Below, piece by piece: positions 1 to 8,058 of a stretch of 35,314 bases of DNA. The stretch is from an uncultured Shewanella sp. (GTDB lineage Bacteria > Pseudomonadota > Gammaproteobacteria > Enterobacterales > Shewanellaceae): NCBI RefSeq assembly GCF_947495455.1, contig NZ_CANLZC010000059.1:1-35314 (forward strand), read 5' to 3'. Position 1 is the stretch's first letter, and each line of letters begins with the position of its first letter. The notes beneath the pieces were generated by a model. That model did not search any database and had not been told where the DNA came from. It saw only the letters and a program-made list of their open reading frames with translations. The position numbers and the translations under genes are program-made.

Positions 1-862
1 AATGCCATGAAAGTTCCCAAATAAAATCAACTTCCTGGGAATCACCTGTGAGTAAAAAAACTGGGGATTCATCAGGCTTCGATGTATTCGTTATTCCGTT
101 CAATTATTCTCACAGTCAACTTGAAGAAAGGACGAAAAAAACCATTTGATTAACTTTGCACTTTTTATGGAAAAGATTATCAACACTTGTTTCAACCTCT
201 TTAAGCTATACGCATAGTAAGTGATTTCATAAAAAATTGAATGAGGCTCGAGTATGATATTGTTCTGATCTTATGAGTAGAATTTCATTTTCTATTAATC
301 CTTTTTTACTATGCTTTATGTGAGCAAAAAAAGTCATTTTCTGTGAATATCTGATTTGCTGGAAAGCAGGGAATACATCAAAATGTCTGGTTACCGTTAG
401 ACTCATACTTTCATTTTTCAAGAGGGTTTTTCACCCTATTAGTTAAGTTGTGGGTAATGATTGTTTTTTGTTAATTTCATTTTCTTTAATAAACCATTCT
501 ATTAAAAATCAACCTTAAATAAAAACAATTTAATATGGACTAAAGTCTAACTTCTTGTTGATTTACACATCATTACATTGGTGGTTTTTATTATTTATTT
601 CAATTAACTAAATTTAGTTAATTGATTATGTTTTTCGATTCTTCAGCTTGTTGTTTTCTTAAACTTATTGTTAATTAGTGGCCGAAATATCTTCTTAATT
701 AAAAAAAGTTAACTTGGAGAGCATCTTTATTTAGTGGGTGAGAAACAATCGATAAATGGATCGCATTTACTTTTTATTTATGGTTTTTTAATAAGAGAAA
801 ATATTTAATATCAAGATGTTATTTTATAAAACAATATAATAATGGCTCGTTCGGGAGAGATG
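1..862. other. AT-rich intergenic region upstream of the cytolysin gene
   Basis: This stretch is very AT-rich and I see no convincing gene in it. A 64-codon open frame on the minus strand (421 to 227) has no ribosome-binding site and no recognisable content. A short inverted repeat (GTTCCCA near 14-20 and TGGGAA near 37-42) lies at the left edge. The part next to the cytolysin gene (about 440-850) probably holds its promoter, but I could not pick a -35/-10 pair with confidence. Confidence 0.5.
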
Positions 863-2317
863 ATGAATATAATCAGTAAAAAAAGTGTATTAAGTGTCTT
901 AATCAGTTTGTTAACCGTTAATGCTTATGCCGCAGATACTGAGCAAAGTAAAACCGTGTTAAATGTAACAGCGAGCCAGAGTCAACTGACGCAAAGCCTA
1001 GAGTCGCATTATGGCAGTATTATCAATAGTGATGCGGCAGATGAAAATGATACTGATAATATTAATGAGCAAGTGACTAATGCCGATATTATTTATGTCG
1101 ATCTAAGTGGTGTAAATGATAATGATGAAGTCAATGCTTATTTATCTCAGGCGAAAAAGCTGAATAAATTAATTGTATTGGAGAATATGGGCGCAAATAC
1201 GGTCAGTGAATTGCCCTTAAGTTTTGATGCTGATGTAGTGATCGTGAACCCTCAATCCAGCGGCAGTGATGAGATCAGTACTTACCGTATTGACGGTAGC
1301 AGCGATATTGCGAGTACAAGTACTACGGCCAGTTCTGAATCAAATGTCAGCGATGAAACGGCATCGGCTGCTCAGTTAATGATGTCCAGTGCGGTATCAT
1401 CTGAGTTATCGAATGAACAAACACAGATGTTAGAGGAAGTTAACGATAAAATTGATGAGTATTTAACACCTTCTTATAAGCTCTATAGTACATCGACTTC
1501 TACTTCCGGTGGTGATGTTGGTTATGAGTGCCCAAGCGAGTCGAAAGATGAGCAACTATGTTATTCTGCCATAGTGACTAACAATGTTTACAGCTATGAT
1601 GATGACTCACTCGTGTTTAATGTGATCCATGGTTATTCTTATGCCGCTTACAGGACTGATTCAGGCACTACAATGTTTGTCAGCCCTTATGGTAGTGCAA
1701 ACCCCACCATGAAATACAACAGCAGCGGCTCAAAGCGTGGTTATTATTTAAAATATGTCAAGCCTGAAATTGATGTGTCGCAAGATACGAATGCGGGTAT
1801 GACGTTATTTAAACGTACGCCAGAAAATGCTAATGGCACGAGCAGTATCAGTACCACGTCGGGTGTGAGCTATAGCGCTGAAGCGAAAGTCTCAGATAGT
1901 GCCTCTCTGGGTGGGTCGTTATCTTATTCTGAGAGCCAATCACAAAGTACAGATTTGTCAGATTGGAAAGCAGTAACAACCACTGACGGTTATGATGCTA
2001 ACTGGAGTTATGAGTTAAGTAAGTACACTTCATTAAGTGATTGGGTATCACAAAATGTGTTTGAAACGGCAAAATTTGCCTCTGTACCTGATATTTCTCG
2101 TTATGGATTACAGTATTCAGCTGAAGGCGTGTGGTATGGTAATTTAAATGCTGTCAGCGGTGATTTTACCTTTACCGTTACCGAGGTAGTGGGTCTGGAA
2201 TACATTAAATTTACGGACAATACCATTTTGAGTTGGTCTGCTAAATCGACAGAGAAATATGTGACTCTTACATCCGGATCAACGTCTTTTAATACCGATT
2301 GGTTAAAAGCACTTTAA
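863..2317 (+). CDS. Secreted leukocidin/VCC-like pore-forming cytolysin (core only)
   Basis: Predicted 484-aa secreted protein resembling the beta-barrel pore-forming toxins of the leukocidin/Vibrio cholerae cytolysin (VCC) family. The ATG at 863 is preferred over the in-frame ATG at 842 because GGGAG at 853-857 is correctly spaced for it and the product then starts with a clean signal peptide ending NAYA (cleavage after residue 23). Residues ~24-130 form a VCC-pro-domain-like segment (IIYVDLSG, KLIVLENM). A Ser/Thr-rich linker follows at ~132-172, then a cytolysin-like domain at ~220-484. That domain opens with the only two cysteines (C223, C233), in the position of the VCC disulfide, and ends with SFNTDW, like the SFTVDW that closes the VCC cytolysin domain. 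No C-terminal lectin domain follows, and the stem segment looks short. A terminator follows the gene. Family assignment is by eye and moderate; function as an actual toxin is inference. Confidence 0.65.
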   Translation: MNIISKKSVLSVLISLLTVNAYAADTEQSKTVLNVTASQSQLTQSLESHYGSIINSDAADENDTDNINEQVTNADIIYVDLSGVNDNDEVNAYLSQAKKLNKLIVLENMGANTVSELPLSFDADVVIVNPQSSGSDEISTYRIDGSSDIASTSTTASSESNVSDETASAAQLMMSSAVSSELSNEQTQMLEEVNDKIDEYLTPSYKLYSTSTSTSGGDVGYECPSESKDEQLCYSAIVTNNVYSYDDDSLVFNVIHGYSYAAYRTDSGTTMFVSPYGSANPTMKYNSSGSKRGYYLKYVKPEIDVSQDTNAGMTLFKRTPENANGTSSISTTSGVSYSAEAKVSDSASLGGSLSYSESQSQSTDLSDWKAVTTTDGYDANWSYELSKYTSLSDWVSQNVFETAKFASVPDISRYGLQYSAEGVWYGNLNAVSGDFTFTVTEVVGLEYIKFTDNTILSWSAKSTEKYVTLTSGSTSFNTDWLKAL

Positions 2318-2363
2318 TCTATGATTTAAACCAGTTTTATATTGGTGATAAATAACGCAGTGT

Positions 2364-2392
2364 AAAGCCAACTTCTATGAGTTGGCTTTTTT
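2364..2392 (+). terminator. Rho-independent terminator of the cytolysin gene
   Basis: AAAGCCAACT at 2364-2373 pairs with AGTTGGCTTT at 2380-2389 around a 6-nt loop and runs into a T tract. It lies 46 nt after the cytolysin stop codon. Confidence 0.88.
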
Positions 2393-2498
2393 GTTTGCTC
2401 AGCAAAGCTGGCCAAAGGTAGGGGCTGAAGGAAGTTAACAGTATACAAGGAAAGACAAGTGTATACGAGGCCCGTACATACAGTTCTATAAGAGGGGT

Positions 2499-2517
2499 GA
2501 GGCACTACTGCCTCCCT
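2499..2517 (+). other. Small hairpin upstream of the GNAT gene
   Basis: GAGGCA (2499-2504) and TGCCTC (2509-2514) pair around CTAC and are followed by CCTTT. It could be a weak terminator left from an upstream unit. No gene lies between it and the cytolysin terminator. Confidence 0.35.
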
Positions 2518-2598
2518 TTATTCTCTTAAATTGTTTAAACTTACATTGTTTAAATAAGCTAATCTTATATTACTCATTTAGTGCAAGTGAATTTATTT

Positions 2599-3198
2599 AT
2601 GTGGATTAAGGAAGATGTTTTACAAGGGGAGGTCGTCATTTTAGAGCCTTTAACCTTGGAGCATAAAGATGCGCTTATTAAGGCTTCTGAGGATGGTGAA
2701 GCATGGAAGTTATGGTATACCACAGTCCCTAAACCTGAAGAAATAGAAGACTATGTGAAAAAAGCAATGAGTAATAGGCAGAAAGGGGATTTGGCTTATG
2801 TCGTTCGATCTAAATTTAATCACCAAGTGGTAGGGACGACGCGATACTATAATGTTGATGAAACCAATCGAAGAGTGATGATAGGTTTTACTTGGTATGC
2901 AAACTCAGTTCGACGCTCCCCCGTTAATACTGAGTGCAAATGGTTATTGTTAAATAATATATTTGAAAATTACCATGCGATAGCTGTGGAGTTTAGAACC
3001 CATTATTTTAATCAAGATTCTCGAAAAGCCATTGAACGTTTAGGGGCTAAACAAGATGGAATATTACGAAGTCATAGCATCATGCCTGATGGCTCACTGC
3101 GTGATACTGTTGTGTATTCCATTATTGCCAGTGAATGGCCTGCCGTAAAATGCCATTTACAAAATAAAATGCATTTGCCCCATCCCTCTACGGGTTGA
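2599..3198 (+). CDS. GNAT family N-acetyltransferase (RimJ/RimL-like)
   Basis: Predicted 199-aa cytosolic acetyltransferase of the Acetyltransf_3 (RimJ/RimL) type, which transfers acetyl from acetyl-CoA to an amine; the substrate is unknown. The start at ATG 2599 (MWIKEDVLQGE) fits the usual start of this family; a GTG 18 nt upstream (2581) is in frame, but neither has a good ribosome-binding site. The core LRPL-like strand (VVILEPLTLEHKDAL) is at the N-terminus. The central FTWYANSVRRSPVNTECKW segment and the late FNQDSRKAIERLGAKQDGILR segment are typical of a subgroup annotated simply as GNAT. The final codons run into the first of three tandem repeats, so the last residues (HPSTG) may be a late addition. 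It appears monocistronic. Confidence 0.85.
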   Translation: MWIKEDVLQGEVVILEPLTLEHKDALIKASEDGEAWKLWYTTVPKPEEIEDYVKKAMSNRQKGDLAYVVRSKFNHQVVGTTRYYNVDETNRRVMIGFTWYANSVRRSPVNTECKWLLLNNIFENYHAIAVEFRTHYFNQDSRKAIERLGAKQDGILRSHSIMPDGSLRDTVVYSIIASEWPAVKCHLQNKMHLPHPSTG

Positions 3199-3440
3199 AG
3201 ATTTGACTGCAAGGGTATAGATTGGTGTGTCGCTTAGTCATATCCAACTTGCTTCATATGTTCCATTCTTCTACGGGTTGAAGATTTGACTGTAAGGGTA
3301 TAGGTGAGCTTGCTGTTTAGTCAGATCCAACTTGCTTCATATGTTTCATTCTTCTAATTCTTACTATGGGCTGAAGATTTGATTGCATGGTTATGTTATT
3401 GCTTTAGTGTGTTGTTTAGTAAGATCAAACTTCCTTCATA
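3188..3440. repeat. Three diverged tandem repeats of 77-93 bp
   Basis: Three successive units begin with CTACGGGTTGAAG at 3188, the same at 3271, and CTATGGGCTGAAG at 3364. Each continues with GATTTGAYTG, a variable middle, then TTTAGTMAGATCMAACTT and CTTCATA. Unit lengths are 83, 93 and about 77 bp. The third copy is the most diverged. The first starts inside the last codons of the GNAT gene. No open frame runs through the array. Confidence 0.85.
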
Positions 3441-3550
3441 AAAAATCATTACCAGCCTGAAAATAAATCGTAATCAAGCGTTAAGTCATGCCCAAGCCAG
3501 TGTTGCGATAATTTAAAAGGCAATATGTTTTCTTTATCCTTGTCGCTGAA

Positions 3551-3589
3551 CAGAGTGCGCATTGAATTAGACTTTTTTTACGCACTCTG
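3551..3589. other. Long-loop inverted repeat after the GNAT-like gene
   Basis: CAGAGTGCG at 3551-3559 is perfectly complementary to CGCACTCTG at 3581-3589, with a 21-nt loop containing a run of seven T. It lies 29 nt past the stop of the minus-strand GNAT-like gene and may end that transcript, but no T tract follows the stem in that direction. Confidence 0.5.
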
Positions 3590-3618
3590 AACATGTGAAG
3601 TTTGAAGTATCACAGGTA

Positions 3619-4191
3619 TTAAGTGCTCGGTTTCGCTTTTGGGCGCATTAAGTTTTTAATGGGATCGATTAGCCAGTATTTATTCATGATTAATAGCGCT
3701 TGTACGGGTAAATAGTGACGTTTTGCATAAAAAATACAGGCGTAATCGGCATTTTTTATTGGGCCTTCGTATAATTTATTGGGAAAAGCAATCGATTGTA
3801 TCTTAGCCACTTTAGGGTGTTTGGCGCCGCTGATAATATAGCGTTTATTGCTTTTTTGCATATCCCAAACCGAGTACAGAAAAATCAGGCCACGATAAAA
3901 TGGATTGACCTCATTTTTGACCCATAACCCACCTGTTTCAATGACATCATTAGCTTGATCGACGAAACTGGGTGTTGAAGCAGTTTGGGGCACATCTTCA
4001 AAATAACGTATGGGTAATCTGGTATTAAGCGTATAGCCCCCTATCATGTCGCCTTGCTTATTTGTAAAGACTCTGACTGTTGATATACGCTTAAAATGTT
4101 CAACTGAAGTATGATTGCCCGAGGCTTCCATATAATGTTTTGCAAACATTTCAAATTCTTTTTCTTGAGAAATAAGGTGAGTATTAATCAT
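3619..4191 (-). CDS. GNAT-like acyltransferase-type protein, function unknown
   Basis: Predicted 190-aa cytosolic protein. The start is placed at the ATG ending at 4191 (MINTHLISQ) because AGGGA at 4198-4202 is spaced 6 nt from it; an ATG five codons upstream has no such site. The start overlaps the end of the flavin-oxidase gene by 8 nt, so the two are almost surely translationally coupled. The layout resembles a GNAT or acyl-amino-acid-synthase fold: an N-terminal helix, a strand with GGYTLNTRLP, a central IETGGLWVKNE strand, and a helix followed by RGLIFLYSVWDM. I do not recognise a specific family and no catalytic residue can be named. Its partner suggests a small biosynthetic or modifying pathway. 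Confidence 0.7.
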   Translation of the reverse strand: MINTHLISQEKEFEMFAKHYMEASGNHTSVEHFKRISTVRVFTNKQGDMIGGYTLNTRLPIRYFEDVPQTASTPSFVDQANDVIETGGLWVKNEVNPFYRGLIFLYSVWDMQKSNKRYIISGAKHPKVAKIQSIAFPNKLYEGPIKNADYACIFYAKRHYLPVQALLIMNKYWLIDPIKNLMRPKAKPST

Positions 4192-5782
4192 AATTATTCC
4201 CTGCATATGATTGTGCCTGATAGCGGCCGGGGTTAAGGATATTTTTAGGATCGAGGATCTGTTTGATAGTCTGTTTTAATTCAAGTGCATCCTGATCTGC
4301 TTCATGAACAAGCACAAAGGGCATTTCATCAATGGCACGTCGATAGCACTGCCAGTGATTGTCTCTATAACATTGACGTAATAGAGTGATGAGTTGTTTG
4401 GCTCTGAGTTGTTCCTCTTTGTTGCTCGTATCGTAATAAAGACTGATGATGGCTTGGCACATATGAGGAGTGACAGAAGTCAAAGTGGCGCCAAACTCAA
4501 AACCAAAACGGTTAAAAAGCTGTTCGCTTTTTTCCATACAGGCATTGATTTCACTCCCTAGTAAAGGCAGGGCTGGTGCGACCCAATAAAAGCCACACTG
4601 GTTTTCAATGGGATCGTGATTAACATCAATTAGTGTTGAACGGTTACGCCAATAACAACCGGCTAATGCCATGGAGGATGGATTGCCTTCAAACATCTCC
4701 ATGCCGTGTGTGAATTGAGCAATTTGTTGCTGAAACTGGTTAAAGCGTGATGAAAATTTAAATAACGGCCCGATGTCTTGTAAAAAAGTATTGATTTTCT
4801 TCAGTCTGGGCATGCTAATGATATTGACTCGTGCAATGCTGCTGAGAGCCTGTTTAATGCGTTTTGCTTTCGCTTTAGCGACTGTTGGTGCGCCCGAAAT
4901 AATAAAAGCGGCGGTCCATGGCTTTATATTGTGTTGTTTTTCGAGTCGTGCTCTCTCATTTTCACAGACCCCTTTTTTAGGATCCCAGTTTGAAAAGTCG
5001 TATTGGCTTAACATTGACAACATGCGATAGTGATTGCCTATATGTGCAAGGCTGTCTAAGGTATTTTCCGCTTTAAGGCGACGAATAATATCCATATATT
5101 GACCAATATCAGTGCTTTTTTTGAGCCTAACAACACAACGAAGACTAGTGTGTTGACGTTTTGATAACTCAAAACGAATTTTGGTCACTACAGCCAGATT
5201 ATTTTGGGTAAAGAGTTCGGTGAGTCCGGCGGCGTGACTGTTTCGTCCTAGATAGCGCGGTGAGGTATCCAACGACTTTATTTCACCATTTGCCTGAATA
5301 TATTCAGTAATCGTGAAGTGCCTGCTGCGATAGCCTTGTGCACCGTGACCAAACCCTCTTTCAAGTACATTTCCCATTATGCTGGTGGCAGGTCCTGCCC
5401 CTGTGCAATCAAGCATCCATGGTGTATTGGATAGAAATTGAGCCAGTTGACCTTGTGTGACGCCAGGTGCGATTTCGACAACGCCTAACTCTGCATCGTA
5501 ATGATGAATGTCATTCATCTGGCTTAAATCTATGACAAGGTTATCATCATAAACGGGTGTTGAGCGGCCGTATCCCCAGTTCTTGCCTGTACTGATCACA
5601 TAAAACGCTTGGTTGTCTTGATGACACTTTTTAACGATATGGGTTAATTCATTGACCGTTTTTGGTTGATAAGCGCCTGTTATATGTCGTTGATGATTCA
5701 CTAACCCGCTGTTGAGATATTGTTCACCGTCATTTTTGGCTATTGCTATTTCTGTGGGATTGAGTTGCTCAAGAGACATCAT
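4184..5782 (-). CDS. FAD-binding oxidoreductase, VAO/4-cresol dehydrogenase type
   Basis: Predicted ~532-aa flavoprotein of the vanillyl-alcohol oxidase/PCMH superfamily, which oxidises phenolic or other alcohol/amine substrates using FAD. The start is at the ATG pair ending at 5782/5779, preceded by AGGAAAGG; an upstream in-frame TTG at 5833 lacks a site. FAD-domain motifs are visible: STGKNWGYG (~64-72), the GNVLERGFGHGAQGYR segment (~137-152), close to the GN-x-ERG-x-G signature of 4-cresol dehydrogenase-like proteins, and DPKNILNPGRY near the C-terminus. No signal peptide, so probably cytosolic. A downstream GNAT-like gene overlaps it by 8 nt. The substrate cannot be predicted, and whether FAD is covalently bound cannot be read from the sequence. 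Family call is firm. Confidence 0.85.
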   Translation of the reverse strand: MMSLEQLNPTEIAIAKNDGEQYLNSGLVNHQRHITGAYQPKTVNELTHIVKKCHQDNQAFYVISTGKNWGYGRSTPVYDDNLVIDLSQMNDIHHYDAELGVVEIAPGVTQGQLAQFLSNTPWMLDCTGAGPATSIMGNVLERGFGHGAQGYRSRHFTITEYIQANGEIKSLDTSPRYLGRNSHAAGLTELFTQNNLAVVTKIRFELSKRQHTSLRCVVRLKKSTDIGQYMDIIRRLKAENTLDSLAHIGNHYRMLSMLSQYDFSNWDPKKGVCENERARLEKQHNIKPWTAAFIISGAPTVAKAKAKRIKQALSSIARVNIISMPRLKKINTFLQDIGPLFKFSSRFNQFQQQIAQFTHGMEMFEGNPSSMALAGCYWRNRSTLIDVNHDPIENQCGFYWVAPALPLLGSEINACMEKSEQLFNRFGFEFGATLTSVTPHMCQAIISLYYDTSNKEEQLRAKQLITLLRQCYRDNHWQCYRRAIDEMPFVLVHEADQDALELKQTIKQILDPKNILNPGRYQAQSYAGNNYD

Positions 5783-5871
5783 CCTTTCCTGACTTATTTT
5801 TTGAGCAATTTTATCCTGTTTTGACAGTATCAAATAGTCATTTGTGTTAATTTTTTGTGATCAAGATCCAA

Positions 5872-5901
5872 CTTGTAGCAATTTAAATACAAATGTATCA
5901 A
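5872..5901 (-). promoter_or_regulatory. Possible sigma70 promoter of the oxidase/GNAT-like pair
   Basis: Read on the minus strand, TTGATA (5901-5896) and TACAAG (5877-5872) are separated by 18 nt and lie about 90 nt before the oxidase start. The -35 matches 5 of 6 and the -10 matches 4 of 6 consensus bases. This is a weak prediction in AT-rich DNA. Confidence 0.3.
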
Positions 5902-5944
5902 ATGTGCGGACTAGGTTATGTGTTATTTTTAGGGGGGAGCATTG

Positions 5945-6220
5945 GGGCCTGTTGAACTTTGTTGGTTAAATTATGTTCAGATAAACGTGTTTTAATCGCG
6001 ACGGGAGGGATGACGCCTAGTGATCTAAGCCCTCTTTCTTTAACGAAGAGGCTCCCAACAAAGAGTAAAACACGTTTAGTGAATCCTACGCACAGCGTTT
6101 GTGGCTCCTTTCTACGGTGTTATCGCTTGTTTATGTAGAATAACTACACCACACAAGCTCTGCCTTGTATAAAGAACCCACAAACTGCTGCAGAAATCAT
6201 CACCAAAGATCAACAGGCTC
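5945..6220. mobile_element. MITE-like structured element, copy 1
   Basis: A 276-bp non-coding element nearly identical to a second copy at 32636-32898 in the same orientation. Its ends are imperfect inverted repeats (GGGCCTGTTGAACTTTG at the left, complement of CAAAGATCAACAGGCTC at the right). Internally TAAACGTGTTTTA (5982-5994) pairs perfectly with TAAAACACGTTTA (6066-6078), and GTTTGTGG (6097-6104) pairs with CCACAAAC (6178-6185), giving two large nested stems. Compared with copy 2 it carries an extra small hairpin (CCTCTTTCTTTAACGAAGAGG region, near 6031-6053). It encodes no protein. It sits just downstream of hutD and could fold in the end of that transcript. Confidence 0.8.
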
Positions 6221-6261
6221 TAGCTATTGAGTTAAATTTCCCCGGTATTTTAAGGCGCCTA

Positions 6262-7026
6262 TTAAATAATAATGGGGTTAGTGTGAGGTCCGCTTGTTAA
6301 TATGCTGGGGTTGTAATGCCAAATGTCATTAATGTTTTGGCGAGTAAGGCACTGCTCGGGTGAGCCTTTTTGAACTATTTCCCCTTGTTTCATGATAAGG
6401 AGCTCATCGGCATAGCGAGAAGCCAAGTTAAGATCGTGTAATACTGTGATCACAGTATATTGGCTTTGCTTAGCAAGGGATTGAACTAAGCCTAGTACTT
6501 TATGTTGTTGTGCCAGATCCAATGCCGAAGTGGGTTCGTCTAATAATAACAGAGGGGGTTTTTGGGCTTGGCTTAATTGGGTGAGTACTCTCGCAAGATG
6601 GACGCGCTGTTTTTCTCCACCAGAGAGACTGGGGTAAGGCCTGTTTTTTAAATGAGAAATGGCCAGTTTTTCCAATAAATCATCTATGACAATTTGGCCT
6701 TGTTGGCGGCTAATGCTGAGTGGATAAAGCCCCATCTCTACCACATCCAACACTTTAAAAGGAAAGCTTAAGCTGGACTCTTGAGGAAGAACGCCTAGTA
6801 AAGTGGCCAGTTTCTGTTTCGGCCATTGAATTAACTCTTGATGATAGAAATGGATTTTGCCTTTATTTATCACAAGATCCTGACTGATGGCCTTTAATAA
6901 GCTGGATTTTCCTGCGCCATTGGGGCCAATAATGCCGATAACTTTTCCCGCTGATGCATTGAAATTAATGTTATTTAAGATAGTTTTTTGATTAACCTTG
7001 AGTGTGAGCTTGCTGATGCTTAACAT
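6262..7026 (-). CDS. hutD: Heme ABC transporter ATP-binding protein HutD/HmuV
   Basis: Cytoplasmic ATPase (~254 aa from ATG 7026; an upstream ATG ends at 7044) that powers heme import through the HutC permease. It shows the full ABC set: Walker A GPNGAGKSS, Q-loop region LGVLPQESSLSFPF, signature LSGGEKQRVHLARVL, Walker B LLLLDEPTSALD and switch histidine VLHDLNLASRY. Length and the HDLNLA sequence are typical of HmuV-type ATPases. The start at 7026 (MLSISKLTLK) matches the family best; the upstream ATG follows the hutC stop directly and has no ribosome-binding site. It is the last gene of the tonB-exbB-exbD-hutBCD cluster; copy 1 of the MITE lies 41 nt beyond its stop. Confidence 0.93.
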   Translation of the reverse strand: MLSISKLTLKVNQKTILNNINFNASAGKVIGIIGPNGAGKSSLLKAISQDLVINKGKIHFYHQELIQWPKQKLATLLGVLPQESSLSFPFKVLDVVEMGLYPLSISRQQGQIVIDDLLEKLAISHLKNRPYPSLSGGEKQRVHLARVLTQLSQAQKPPLLLLDEPTSALDLAQQHKVLGLVQSLAKQSQYTVITVLHDLNLASRYADELLIMKQGEIVQKGSPEQCLTRQNINDIWHYNPSILTSGPHTNPIII

Positions 7027-7044
7027 GTTGTAATCACTTCTCAT

Positions 7045-8058
7045 TTAGAGTTTATTTTTTTGTTTGATCAGGAGGATCATAAAGAAAGGGGCGCCGAGTA
7101 AAGCCGTAATTAACCCTACCGGAAGTTCTTGAGGAGCTAATATATAACGGGCGCCTGTGTCGGCTAACATGAGCATAATGGCGCCGAGTAGAGCACTGGA
7201 AGGTAATAGCGTTCTATGATCTGGGCCAATTATCATACGAATTAAGTGAGGAACAATCAGTCCGATAAATCCAATAATGCCCGTTGCAGCAACACAGATC
7301 CCAACGCCAAAGGCACACAATAAAATGATTTTTAATTTAAGCTGATTAATCTTGATACCTAAATGCCTAGCTTCAGACTCTCCTAAAAGTAAGGCGTTGA
7401 GCGCATTGGATGAGCGATAAAATTGCCAGCTTATTAGCGCTAAAGTGAGAGCGGCTAAAATAACATAGTGCCATTGAGCACCGGCAATGGAGCCCATTTG
7501 CCATAAGGTTAAATCTCTAAGAGCCATGTCATCTGCAAAATAAACCAGTAATCCGATTGCGGCGCCTGTTAAAGCGGCAATGGCAACACCTGATAGCAAT
7601 AATAGGATCACTGAGGTGCCATTATTCGCTTGAGCAAGGCGATAAACGGCTAAGGTAGTGATAAGGCCTGTGATAAAAGCACTGCTCGCAATGCCCATCT
7701 CTCCGCTTAAAGGAAAGAGAATGATACATAATGCGGCGCCTAATGCTGCTCCCGAAGAGACACCTATAATGCCGGGATCGGCTAATGGGTTACGAAATAA
7801 TCCCTGCATAACGGCACCACATTGAGCCAAAATGGCGCCGACACATAAAGCCAGTAAGGTACGTGGCAAGCGCACATTATTAATGATGAGCTGTTCATGG
7901 GCATCGAGAGTTTGCCATTGCCATTGGGTTGCCCAGGTGATGATGGCGCTAAAACTGTGATGAAAACTGATTTGAATAGGGCCTGTCGCAATGGACACTA
8001 AACATGATAATAAGAGCAATCCAAGCAAGACAGGGAAAAGATAATGAGATGTTTTCAT
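7045..8058 (-). CDS. hutC: Heme ABC transporter permease HutC/HmuU
   Basis: Inner-membrane permease of the FecCD/BtuC family, 337 aa, with about nine or ten hydrophobic segments. Family landmarks include RLPRTLLALCVGAILAQCGAVMQGLFRNPLADPGIIGVSSGAALGA in the first third (residues ~63-108) and GFIGLIVPHLIRMIIGPDHR with LPSSALLGA near the C-terminus, the region that contacts the ATPase. Its ATG overlaps the hutB stop as ATGA, and its stop touches the first possible start of hutD, so hutBCD is one translationally coupled unit. It moves heme from the periplasmic HutB into the cytosol. Confidence 0.94.
   Translation of the reverse strand: MKTSHYLFPVLLGLLLLSCLVSIATGPIQISFHHSFSAIITWATQWQWQTLDAHEQLIINNVRLPRTLLALCVGAILAQCGAVMQGLFRNPLADPGIIGVSSGAALGAALCIILFPLSGEMGIASSAFITGLITTLAVYRLAQANNGTSVILLLLSGVAIAALTGAAIGLLVYFADDMALRDLTLWQMGSIAGAQWHYVILAALTLALISWQFYRSSNALNALLLGESEARHLGIKINQLKLKIILLCAFGVGICVAATGIIGFIGLIVPHLIRMIIGPDHRTLLPSSALLGAIMLMLADTGARYILAPQELPVGLITALLGAPFFMILLIKQKNKL

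Noticed and set aside
227..421. 64-aa open frame on the minus strand upstream of the cytolysin gene
   Set aside because: No ribosome-binding site, no recognisable domain and AT-rich context; likely chance.
3188..3440. CRISPR array
   Set aside because: Units are long, diverged and contiguous, with no short conserved repeat separated by unique spacers, and no cas genes are present.
3540..3600. Intrinsic terminator for the minus-strand GNAT-like gene
   Set aside because: The stem is perfect but its loop is 21 nt and no T tract follows on the minus strand; kept only as an inverted repeat.
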